The position numbers were made by a program, and so were the translations under genes. Below the pieces are notes generated by a model, which saw only the letters and a program-made list of their open reading frames with translations, was not told where the DNA came from and made no database searches. Below, piece after piece: positions 1-6,353 of a stretch of DNA of 6,731 nucleotides (position 1 is the first letter of the stretch; each line of letters begins with the position of its first letter). Source of the DNA: Candidatus Aminicenantota bacterium (GTDB lineage: Bacteria > Acidobacteriota > UBA6911 > RPQK01 > JAJDTT01); assembly GCA_026706325.1 (NCBI GenBank), contig JAPOYZ010000114.1, positions 16,858 through 23,588 of the forward strand. Reading direction: 5' to 3'.

Positions 1-808
1 GAGCGGAGGCCGCCGCATCCCGCCAGGCCCGGAGTTCCGTGGTCAGGATGTAGCGCTTCAACCCGAGGGCATCGTAACTGGCCCCCAGAGGCGAATTCCT
101 GGCGACGCCGGCGGCCGGCCGGGAGATGCCCGCGGCCTGCGCCGGCGTAAAGAGGACCGTCACGTTGAAGTCGGTCCGGCGCGAAGCAAAGGGCTCGACC
201 CGGAAGAGGGCCTCGGCAAGGCGCTCTGCGTCCCGCTTGAACTCGTCTTCTTCCGGATACCCGTCTCCCAGGAAAAGAAGGTCCACCTTCCGCGTCGAGG
301 GACCGTTTCGCATCAGCGTCGTCGCGTCGCCGGACCTGGTTGGAGAACGGTCGATCTCGTTGGCGCGGGGATCGATGAAGAGTTCCCACACCGGCTGGAA
401 CACCTGTTGGCGATCCCGCTTGTGGAGTTCCAACCGCACGGTTCGCCGCGGCTCCGGAAAGCAGACCGCTTCCGGAAACGTGCGCCAGATTTCCTGCCTG
501 GCCTCCTCCGTCGTCTCCCACTCCCCGTAGATGCTGGAGAACCCTCTGGAGAACAGGACACGGCCGGATGCGGGATCGGTCAGCCGAAAGCGGTACTTGC
601 CCAATCCGGTCGAATCCAGCATGCGGCGCGGATTCCCGGCCCAGGGGCCTTCGACCCGGATTCGATCCAGGCTGAAACGCTCCTTCGAGGCCGTTCCGGT
701 ATGGAAGTAGTCGACCCGCATGAGGGCGCTCGTGAAATCCCGGCGGAAGGCGTCCTCCATTTCCGCGGCCGTCCAAGCCATGGCCGCCAGGGCGATCCAG
801 ATCAGCAT
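1..808 (-). CDS. M64-family metallopeptidase ('IgA peptidase M64'), N-terminal part, runs off left edge
   Basis: Translating the minus strand from the ATG at 808 gives an unbroken 269-codon frame to the window edge. Residues 1-15 (MLIWIALAAMAWTAA) are hydrophobic and probably an export signal, although it is short and has no basic n-region. Residues about 30-145 match the M64 N-terminal domain as I know it: DYFHTGTASKERFSLD at 33-48, EGPWAGNPRR at 53-62, and SRGFSSIYGEWETT at 87-100. Residues 174-185 (KVDLLFLGDGYP) mark the start of the Peptidase_M64 catalytic domain, followed by FRVEPFASRRTDFNV at 202-216. The zinc motif HExxH lies further downstream and is not in the window, so activity cannot be judged. 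The family is a zinc peptidase named after a Clostridium IgA protease, but the physiological substrate here is unknown. The start is chosen for the AGGG eight bases upstream. An in-frame GTG three codons earlier is possible. The gene follows the M23 peptidase after 106 bases on the same strand and may be co-transcribed with it. Confidence 0.88.
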   Translation of the reverse strand, partial: MLIWIALAAMAWTAAEMEDAFRRDFTSALMRVDYFHTGTASKERFSLDRIRVEGPWAGNPRRMLDSTGLGKYRFRLTDPASGRVLFSRGFSSIYGEWETTEEARQEIWRTFPEAVCFPEPRRTVRLELHKRDRQQVFQPVWELFIDPRANEIDRSPTRSGDATTLMRNGPSTRKVDLLFLGDGYPEEDEFKRDAERLAEALFRVEPFASRRTDFNVTVLFTPAQAAGISRPAAGVARNSPLGASYDALGLKRYILTTELRAWRDAAASA

Positions 809-816
809 TTGCTGCA

Positions 817-820
817 CCCT
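817..820 (-). promoter_or_regulatory. Ribosome binding site of the M64 peptidase gene
   Basis: AGGG reads on the minus strand, 8 bases before the ATG at 808. It supports that ATG over the in-frame GTG at 817-815, which overlaps the motif itself. Confidence 0.5.
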
Positions 821-885
821 ACCAGCCCGCGGCGAAAGTCGTCACGGGATTCGACCTGGTCTGCATTCGGGTGGAGGGTGTGGCG

Positions 886-899
886 GCCTTCGAGAAGGC
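886..899 (-). other. Short perfect inverted repeat just after the M23 stop codon
   Basis: GCCTTC-TC-GAAGGC on the minus strand begins about 16 bases past the M23 stop (915-917). It could fold into a 5-bp stem with a 4-base loop. No T-run follows, so it is not a convincing intrinsic terminator. It may stabilise the mRNA 3' end or be chance. The rest of the gap at 809-914 shows no ORF or clear promoter. Confidence 0.3.
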
Positions 900-914
900 T
901 CCTTAGCCCGGTGT

Positions 915-1811
915 TCAGCTCGCTTCGAAGCGGGCGAGGATTTCCATGAGCGACAGCGGGTCGACCCGGGCTTTCCGGAGTCGAACGGACCAGTGCAGGT
1001 GCGGGCCCGTGACCCGGCCCGTGGACCCGACGTGACCGATGAGGTCTCCGCGCTCCACCAGGTCCCCCTTCTTGACCGTAAAGTCATCGAGATGGGCGAA
1101 ATAGGAATACAGTCCCTGGCCGTGGTCCAGGATCACCGTGTTGCCCGCGTAGTAGAGATTCCGGGCCAGCACCGCCACTCCGGCGTTGGGACTCTTGACG
1201 GGAGTGCCCCTGGAGGCCCGAAAGTCGGTTCCGCTATGGGGGCTGCGAGGTTTGCCGTTGAGGATGCTCCGCTTGCCGAAACTGCTGTTGGCCCGCCCCG
1301 GAACGGGCCGGAGGAAGAACCCGGACCAGTGCCGCCGGCTGCCCGTTTCGCCGAAGATGCCGGAGACGAGCCGCGATTCCCTCTTGATTCTGGACAGGGA
1401 CGCCTTGGGAGGAGTCACGAACTTCTCGGGCAGGTTGAGTCTGCGCGTCGGGAAATTTTTCTTTTTGACCGTGATGCGGTGATCCGCTGCAGCGAAAATC
1501 CGGTTCTGCGCGTAGAGTTCGAACCGGAGCAGGTAGGCCCCGGGTTTCGTATTCAGGTCGATTCCGACAAGGACCCACCAGTTGGTCGGGACTTCCCCCA
1601 GGCCGGATTCGAGACGGAAGTTCTGCCGAAAGACCCGCAACGCCACGCGATCCACGGTGCGCGGAGCGGTCAGGGTGACCAGCATCACCTCTCCCGGCTG
1701 GAAGGCCCTGGCGAGCGGCGTGATCCGGACCCCCTCGGGTGAGCCGTCCGTGGCCGGAGGCGGTTGTCCGAACAGTGTTACGGTCAGAAGGAGCAAAGGA
1801 ATGACTCGCAT
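915..1811 (-). CDS. Exported M23 (LytM-type) zinc metallopeptidase with N-terminal Ig-like domain
   Basis: The 298-residue product is predicted to be a peptidoglycan endopeptidase, or LytM-like factor, acting in the periplasm. Residues 1-15 (MRVIPLLLLTVTLFG) form a signal peptide, with likely cleavage before QPPPA. Residues about 38-115 look like a beta-sandwich Ig-like domain (PGEVMLVTL, WWVLVGIDLNTKPG). A basic linker follows (KKKNFPTRRLNLPEKF, 116-131). The C-terminal M23 domain starts near SSFGKRSILNGKPRSPHSGTDF (176-197). Metal ligands and catalytic residues are all visible: H192 and D196 in HSGTD, H240 in YFAHL, and the HxH pair H271/H273 in GPHLHW. The enzyme therefore appears competent, unlike degenerate EnvC/NlpD-type LytM activators. 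The start at 1811 is preferred over an in-frame GTG at 1832, because the signal peptide then begins at once and a GGA lies 7 bases upstream. It is separated from the upstream transporter cluster by 146 bases and followed by the M64 gene. The cleaved bond and partners cannot be read from sequence. Confidence 0.93.
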   Translation of the reverse strand: MRVIPLLLLTVTLFGQPPPATDGSPEGVRITPLARAFQPGEVMLVTLTAPRTVDRVALRVFRQNFRLESGLGEVPTNWWVLVGIDLNTKPGAYLLRFELYAQNRIFAAADHRITVKKKNFPTRRLNLPEKFVTPPKASLSRIKRESRLVSGIFGETGSRRHWSGFFLRPVPGRANSSFGKRSILNGKPRSPHSGTDFRASRGTPVKSPNAGVAVLARNLYYAGNTVILDHGQGLYSYFAHLDDFTVKKGDLVERGDLIGHVGSTGRVTGPHLHWSVRLRKARVDPLSLMEILARFEAS

Positions 1812-1878
1812 GGCTGTCCAGCAGGTTACCACGCCAGTCTGATGCCGAAGGATGCAGCCGCAAGGGTTTGGCCCCGGT

Positions 1879-1899
1879 GTCCCCCGTTGCCGCGGGGAC
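1879..1899 (-). other. GC-rich hairpin in the gap between the transporter operon and the M23 gene
   Basis: On the minus strand GTCCCCG pairs with CGGGGGAC around a 6-base loop, giving a 7-bp stem with one bulged G. It lies about 60 bases past the barrel-gene stop. The sequence after it (ACCGGGGCC) is not T-rich, so it lacks the tail of a standard intrinsic terminator. It may be a transcription pause, an mRNA 3' stabiliser or a Rho-dependent end. An 8-base direct repeat CCCGCGGC sits partly inside it. No convincing -35/-10 pair for the M23 gene was found in the gap at 1812-1957. Confidence 0.35.
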
Positions 1900-1957
1900 T
1901 CGCCGCGGGTTCTTTCGTTTCGACTTGCCGGTTCCTCTTCCAGAGCTGGAGGCGCCG

Positions 1958-3160
1958 TCAGAAATATTGCTTGAAGCCGAAGAAAAGGGTCCTGGGAACC
2001 GCCCCGTACTCGGTTCCCGGCTGGCCGTCCACTCCAGGATCGGCGCCAAATCCGAACTGGCTTCCCACCAGAAACTCCGAGTCATTGCCGGTGGACCAGG
2101 TCAAAGAGGGCAGCCAGAGGAGGGAGCCGTCGCTCCCGTTAACGAGTGCGGTGGTGGAAAACGTAAAGAGAGGGTGCAGGAGCATAGCCAGCGAAATTCC
2201 TCCATAGAGCCGGCCCGTTCCGTTGACCTCGCCGCGAGAGATCCGGTCCGAGTCGAAATAGAGGGGATATTCTCCGGGCGCCCCGGTCCCATACCCGTTG
2301 TAGGCGCCCTCCAGAATCAAGGTCAGGTAAGGCGTCAATTGTTGATCGACTCCCACCGATCCCCTCCAAAACGTCTCCCGGTTCCGCTCCGCGTCCGCGG
2401 CATCTCCGGACCGTGTCCAGCTGACCTCGCCCCGCAGGCCGGTCCCGGCAACGTCGGAAGTCACGAAAAGACCGGCCACGTCGTCCCCGTGGAAATTCCC
2501 CCCCATGAACCCCACGTCCACTGCGCCGGCGTTCAGCCGAAGCTGGAACCCGGCGGCGGCGTCCTCTCCGGGATCGGGACCCAACGAGGCGGCCACCACC
2601 TCCAACTCGGAGAACTGCCCCAGGCGCAATACGCCTCGGACGGCGTCGATGCCCGGCTTGTAGTCCCGGTCGAGGCGCTGGGGAGCGAAGGGAGCGAAGA
2701 GATCCAGGGCCGGCCAGAAGTAACTGACGCCCCAGGTGAGTGCCTGCCTCCCGACGATGACGTTCAGCGGGTCGAACTCCAGCTCCAGGTTCAGGCGGTC
2801 GAAAGCGGCCAGCAGGCGACCCTCCGTCCGGTTCATGAGATGGTGCTCCATCGGCAGGTAGAGATTCGCCGAGGAATCCGCCAGATCGGCCGAAGTGGAC
2901 AGCGGAGGAGATAGGAAATTCAGTATGGCGTGGGATTCCACGCGGGCGCGCCGCGTGAGCTCGAGATTGGACGTCAAACGGAATATGGCCAGCTCGGAAT
3001 CACGTCTGGCCGTCGGCGCAAGCTTCTCTCTCAGGAAGAGATAGGACCGAATCGATCCGCCCCAGTCCAGGTCCTGCGCCTGGAGCACGGGCGTGGCCAG
3101 CATCCAGAACAGAGGAAGAAGCCCGGGCCAATGCCGCGGACTACCGCCCATCGTCGGCAT
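1958..3160 (-). CDS. Beta-barrel outer-membrane protein, terminal gene of the transporter operon
   Basis: The product is about 400 residues with a signal peptide at 1-28 (hydrophobic core PGLLPLFWMLATPVLQA), predicted to be cut before QDLDWGG. The mature chain is built of alternating polar and hydrophobic beta-strand-like segments with Gly and aromatic residues. It ends GFKQYF, and a C-terminal Phe is typical of substrates of the BAM insertion machine. A recognisable stretch is GRQALTWGVSYFWPALDLF at 137-155 with YKPGIDAVRG at 167-176. By memory this recalls DUF1302-like and porin-like barrels ('GRQ..xWG' strand), but I cannot assign a family firmly. The start at 3160 is chosen because GGGGAAG precedes it; an ATG at 3172 (404 residues) and one at 3151 are also in frame. 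The 5' end overlaps the ATPase gene by 20 bases, so the barrel is translationally tied to the ABC transporter. I infer that it is the outer-membrane exit or acceptor for the transported molecule. It is not a TolC-type channel, as no long helical segments are seen. Confidence 0.82.
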   Translation of the reverse strand: MPTMGGSPRHWPGLLPLFWMLATPVLQAQDLDWGGSIRSYLFLREKLAPTARRDSELAIFRLTSNLELTRRARVESHAILNFLSPPLSTSADLADSSANLYLPMEHHLMNRTEGRLLAAFDRLNLELEFDPLNVIVGRQALTWGVSYFWPALDLFAPFAPQRLDRDYKPGIDAVRGVLRLGQFSELEVVAASLGPDPGEDAAAGFQLRLNAGAVDVGFMGGNFHGDDVAGLFVTSDVAGTGLRGEVSWTRSGDAADAERNRETFWRGSVGVDQQLTPYLTLILEGAYNGYGTGAPGEYPLYFDSDRISRGEVNGTGRLYGGISLAMLLHPLFTFSTTALVNGSDGSLLWLPSLTWSTGNDSEFLVGSQFGFGADPGVDGQPGTEYGAVPRTLFFGFKQYF

Positions 3161-3842
3161 CGACTTCCCCATCCACCAGGCGGATGGTCCGCCTGGCCCG
3201 TTCCATGACCCTGGGATCGTGGGTGGAGAAAATAAAGGTCGTCCCGTTTTCCCGATTGAGCCTCTCCATCAGATCCAGCAGGGAGAGGGCCGTGCGGCTG
3301 TCCAGGTTGGCCGTGGGCTCGTCGGCCAGAATCAGAGGGGGCTCCGCCACCACCGCACGCGCCACCGCCACGCGCTGCTGTTGTCCGCCTGATAGCTGGT
3401 CCGGCTTGCGGTCTTCCAGTCCACCCAATCCCACCTCCTCCAGAACGGCCCGAACCTTCTCCCGGCGCTGACGCCGCGGCACTCCTCGAAGCAAGAGTAT
3501 GAATTCGGCGTTTTCCTGCACCGTCAGCACCGGCAACAGATTGTTGGCCTGAAAGATGAATCCGACCCGCTCGAGCCGCAGCCGGGTCAGTTGCTTGCGG
3601 CTTCTCTCGGCCAGATTGATCCCCTGCAGACGAATGCGGCCCCGGGTGGGATGGTCGATTCCACAGGAGACGTTGAGCAGGGTGGTCTTGCCCGATCCGG
3701 AAGGACCGGCGACGGCCACCAGTTCACCCCGCTGGATGGTCAGGTCGACGTCTCGCAGGGCGTGAACCGTCTGCTCTCCCTGCAGGTAGACGCGCGAGAC
3801 ATTCTCGAGCCGAAGAAGGTCCGGTTCGCTCGAATGGGCCAT
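3141..3842 (-). CDS. ABC transporter ATP-binding protein, LolD/MacB type
   Basis: This is a 233-residue cytoplasmic nucleotide-binding subunit that powers the two FtsX-type permeases encoded just upstream. All ABC motifs are intact: Walker A GPSGSGKT at 46-53, Q-loop Gln98 in GFIFQANNLLPVLT, signature LSGGQ at 150-154, Walker B LILADE at 170-175 with catalytic Glu175, D-loop NLDS at 179-182, and switch His208 in STHD. The 'FQxxNLLPxLTVxEN' stretch and the length are typical of the LolD/MacB/FtsE group, which drives mechanical work on periplasmic substrates rather than classical channel transport. The start at 3842 puts the protein in register with LolD proteins (LLRLENVSRVY from residue 9). 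A GTG at 3893 would add 17 basic residues and overlap the permease by 49 bases, so it is less likely. The gene starts 2 bases after the upstream permease stop. Substrate cannot be told from the ATPase. It is named by group only, since the orthologue of lolD cannot be settled here. Confidence 0.95.
   Translation of the reverse strand: MAHSSEPDLLRLENVSRVYLQGEQTVHALRDVDLTIQRGELVAVAGPSGSGKTTLLNVSCGIDHPTRGRIRLQGINLAERSRKQLTRLRLERVGFIFQANNLLPVLTVQENAEFILLLRGVPRRQRREKVRAVLEEVGLGGLEDRKPDQLSGGQQQRVAVARAVVAEPPLILADEPTANLDSRTALSLLDLMERLNRENGTTFIFSTHDPRVMERARRTIRLVDGEVDADDGR
3164..3170 (-). promoter_or_regulatory. Ribosome binding site for the barrel gene inside the ATPase 3' end
   Basis: GGGGAAG reads on the minus strand, 3 bases before the ATG at 3160 (5 bases from the GGGGA core). 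The ATG at 3172 has no comparable motif, so 3160 is the favoured start. The site lies within the last codons of the ATPase gene, which fits translational coupling. Confidence 0.45.
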
Positions 3843-3844
3843 GT

Positions 3845-5101
3845 TTACATTCGTCCCAGCAACTGTACGCTGACCCGGCGCCCGGCGCGCCACGCCGGGA
3901 CCAGAGCCAGGATCATGGTTAAGAACATGATGATCGATGCCGAGGCGAGAAGGCGTTCGTTCGACAGCCGCGAGTAGAGTACCGGGTCCATCACCGCGCC
4001 GGCGGCGGACAGATCCCCTTCCCCATCGTAAAAGGCTTCCAGGGGCAGCCCGTGGGACTCCAGATACAGATGCGCGCCATAGCCGAGAGCCAGCCCAGCG
4101 GCCGTTGAGAACAGAGCCAACAGGACCGCTTCGGTGAACATCATGAGGAACCGGCCGGCAGGCGATAATCCCAGCGCGTCCAGGAGCGCATATTCGCGCC
4201 TCCGTTCCAGCGCCGACATCATCAGTGTGTTCAGGACCACGAAGGCGATGAGGAGGAGAAAGATACCGTTGAACAGATAGTTTCCGGCGTTGTCCATGCG
4301 AATGAATTCGATGAGTTCCGGCATGGCTTCGGCCCAGTCCAGCACTTCGGCCGACGCGGGCAGATCCGTCCGGCCGCGCCGTGCCAGCGCATGGGCTCCT
4401 TCGACATCTTCCATAAAGACAGCGACCTGGTGGACCTGACCGGGCAACAGCAACAACTCCTGGGCAGCCTCCAACGGGATGATCACCAGTCGTTGGTCCA
4501 GTTCGTCCATTCCCGTCCGCAGGATTCCATGGACCCGCAGGAGACGGGACTGGAGCTCGGCGCTTCCCGAGGCCTGGGAAAGAACCACGAACTTCGAACC
4601 CAAGCCCACGCGGAGCTTCCTGGCAACACCGGCGCCGACGACAGCCTGGTCTCCTGTTTCGGAACTCAGGAACTCTCCGGTCACCAGCTTCTCGCCGAAT
4701 TTGGAGGCCTCACTCTCGGGCCCGGGTTGGGAGCCGATGACCCGGACCGCCGTTGAACCGTCGGCAGAGGACGCGAGCCCCGTGGAGAAGACTCGCTCCA
4801 CCCGATTCTGAACCGAGCCATCGAAGCCCTCCTGTTCGATCCAGACCCGGACTTGGGACAGGGTTTCCGCTTCCAACGCCCGCTGAACGCCGCCGTGGTC
4901 GTGATAGCCCTGGTGCTGGATCAGGACGTGGCCCGAACCCATGCGGACAGCGTTGTCGATCATCTGGAGATGGCTGCCGTCCCCCAGCCCGAATGTCACC
5001 AGCAGCAGCGCCAGTCCCAACGCCACCGTGGCTGCGGTCAGTACGGTCCGGCGCCGATTGCGCCCCAGGTTTCTCCAGGCCAGCTTGAGAATGATCTTCA
5101 C
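3845..5101 (-). CDS. ABC transporter permease 2, FtsX/LolC/E/MacB family
   Basis: This 418-residue inner-membrane permease has the four-helix FtsX/MacB layout. The N-terminal coupling stretch LAWRNLGRNRRRT (7-19) is followed by TM1 at about 20-39. A large periplasmic domain runs from about 41 to 270 (MacB_PCD-like), with GHVLIQH at 57-63 and LRTGM at 194-198. The FtsX core has TM2 at about 275-297, the cytoplasmic segment ERRREYALLDALGL at 299-312, TM3 at about 317-347 and TM4 at about 385-404. It starts with GTG, 4 bases after the stop of permease 1, with only a weak GAAAG upstream, so it probably relies on translational coupling. It is a clear paralogue of the neighbouring permease with the same motif order, and the two probably form a heterodimer as LolC and LolE do. 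The known family role is extraction of lipoproteins or lipids from the inner membrane, or mechanotransmission. The substrate here is unknown. Confidence 0.92.
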   Translation of the reverse strand: MKIILKLAWRNLGRNRRRTVLTAATVALGLALLLVTFGLGDGSHLQMIDNAVRMGSGHVLIQHQGYHDHGGVQRALEAETLSQVRVWIEQEGFDGSVQNRVERVFSTGLASSADGSTAVRVIGSQPGPESEASKFGEKLVTGEFLSSETGDQAVVGAGVARKLRVGLGSKFVVLSQASGSAELQSRLLRVHGILRTGMDELDQRLVIIPLEAAQELLLLPGQVHQVAVFMEDVEGAHALARRGRTDLPASAEVLDWAEAMPELIEFIRMDNAGNYLFNGIFLLLIAFVVLNTLMMSALERRREYALLDALGLSPAGRFLMMFTEAVLLALFSTAAGLALGYGAHLYLESHGLPLEAFYDGEGDLSAAGAVMDPVLYSRLSNERLLASASIIMFLTMILALVPAWRAGRRVSVQLLGRM

Positions 5102-5105
5102 GCAG

Positions 5106-6353
5106 TCAGGCTTTCGACAGGTTTCTCATGGCCAGGACCGGATTCACGAACGCGGCCCGCAGAGCCGGGAGCAGTGATGCGACTACGGTGGCCAGAAGCA
5201 GCCCCACGGCCGGCAACCAAACGGCCTCCCAGGACCAGGCAACGGGAATCACCGGGTCCATCCGGGTCTCCAGCAAGGAGATCTCGCCCATCCAGGATCT
5301 CAGGTCCAGGCCGGTGGAACTCAGATGCCACACCAGCAGGCTGCCCAGGGCCAGGCCCGCGCCCAGACCCGCCACCGCCAGAGCGATGCTCTCGGAAACG
5401 ACGGTGAGAACCACCGAGGCCGGCCGCATACCCAGGGCCGACAGCATTCCCAGTTCCCGGACCCTCTCGAAGACCGACATGAGCATGGTGTTGAGGACGC
5501 CCAACGCTGCGAAGAGCCCCACCAGCCCGATCATGACGACGTAGCTGGCGGTCACCATGTCCAGGTAATCGCTCAGGGTGGGAAGGAGACTCCTCCAGCT
5601 CCGGGCCACGGCGCCCGGGGGAAGGATGTCCGAATCGTTCAGTCTCGCCGCAAACGCCTCCGCCTCTCCGGGATCGCGAAGCTTGATCGTGATTTCATGA
5701 ATACGCTCCGGCGCCAGCGACAGCAACTCTTGAAGGTCCGTCAAGTGAACCAGCATCAGTGACCGGTCCAGAAACGCCATGCCCGTGCGCAGCGTTCCCC
5801 GGTTCCGGTAGAGGTCATTGCCGATGGTTCCATCGGCAGCCTGGGTGACCAGTGCGATCTCGGTTCCCGTTCCGGCCACCAGCTCCTGTTGCAAGTTCTC
5901 CCCCAGAAGAAGGCCCCGTCCCTGGAGATTCTTCGGGCTCCCCTGCCCCTGCAGCCCGCTGACCTTGGATTCCTGAACCGGATCGATACCCACGATCGCC
6001 ACTCCGGCGGAGGATTCACCCGTGGACGCCAGACCGGCGGCGTGAATCCGGGCTGTGGATGCGGCCACTTCAGGTTCGCGCCGCAGTCTCTCGGCGAGGG
6101 CCCGCCAATCGGTCCCCTCGCTGCCTCCCAACGTTTCGTACAGGTCCCGGTCGGGCAGATATTCCGGGTGGTGGATCTGAACGTGCCCCACCAACAGATC
6201 GGTGCCGTTGTTGAGCATCTGGACCCGCATGCCCTCGGTGATGCTGACCAGGAACATCAGGACGGCATACCCGGAAGCCAGACCGACGATGGTGATGAGG
6301 CTCCGTAGAGGATTCCTCCACAGGTTCCTCCATCCCAGGAGAAACACCATCAT
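5106..6353 (-). CDS. ABC transporter permease 1, FtsX/LolC/E/MacB family
   Basis: This is a 415-residue inner-membrane permease. GWRNLWRNPLRS (7-18) leads into TM1 at about 19-38. The periplasmic domain spans about 40-262, with LVGHVQIHHPEY at 54-65, VAIVGIDPVQESKVSGL at 118-134 and the family-typical LRTGMAFLD at 188-196. The C-terminal FtsX region has TM2 at about 267-292, the cytoplasmic loop FERVRELGMLSALGM at 295-309, TM3 at about 312-342 and TM4 at about 377-396. The ATG overlaps the stop of the LolA-like gene in an ATGA arrangement (6350-6353). A second ATG follows directly and could be the real start. It partners with the paralogous permease encoded next and with the ATPase after that, forming a predicted 2-permease, 2-ATPase complex. 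A LolC/E-like 'hook' for docking a LolA-like carrier would be expected in the periplasmic domain, but I cannot identify it by eye. Confidence 0.92.
   Translation of the reverse strand: MMVFLLGWRNLWRNPLRSLITIVGLASGYAVLMFLVSITEGMRVQMLNNGTDLLVGHVQIHHPEYLPDRDLYETLGGSEGTDWRALAERLRREPEVAASTARIHAAGLASTGESSAGVAIVGIDPVQESKVSGLQGQGSPKNLQGRGLLLGENLQQELVAGTGTEIALVTQAADGTIGNDLYRNRGTLRTGMAFLDRSLMLVHLTDLQELLSLAPERIHEITIKLRDPGEAEAFAARLNDSDILPPGAVARSWRSLLPTLSDYLDMVTASYVVMIGLVGLFAALGVLNTMLMSVFERVRELGMLSALGMRPASVVLTVVSESIALAVAGLGAGLALGSLLVWHLSSTGLDLRSWMGEISLLETRMDPVIPVAWSWEAVWLPAVGLLLATVVASLLPALRAAFVNPVLAMRNLSKA

Noticed and set aside
886..899. Intrinsic terminator after the M23 gene
   Set aside because: The stem is short and no T-run follows on the minus strand, so it was kept only as an inverted repeat.
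720..1742. Long plus-strand open frame (340 codons)
   Set aside because: It lies opposite the M23 peptidase, whose metal-binding motifs are complete. The plus-strand translation is rich in Gly, Pro, Arg and Glu with no domain motif, as expected for a GC-driven shadow.
1234..2085. Minus-strand open frame (283 codons) spanning the gap and two genes
   Set aside because: It is out of frame with both the M23 and the barrel genes, crosses their boundary, and shows low-complexity Ser/Arg/Gly/Pro composition.
1868..2914. Long plus-strand open frame (348 codons)
   Set aside because: It is antisense to the barrel gene, which has a signal peptide, a terminal Phe and operon placement. The plus-strand product has no recognisable feature.
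3843..3893. Longer N-terminus for the ABC ATPase from a GTG at 3893
   Set aside because: It would add 17 basic residues not expected in LolD-type proteins and overlap the upstream permease by 49 bases; the ATG at 3842 fits both the family and the spacing.
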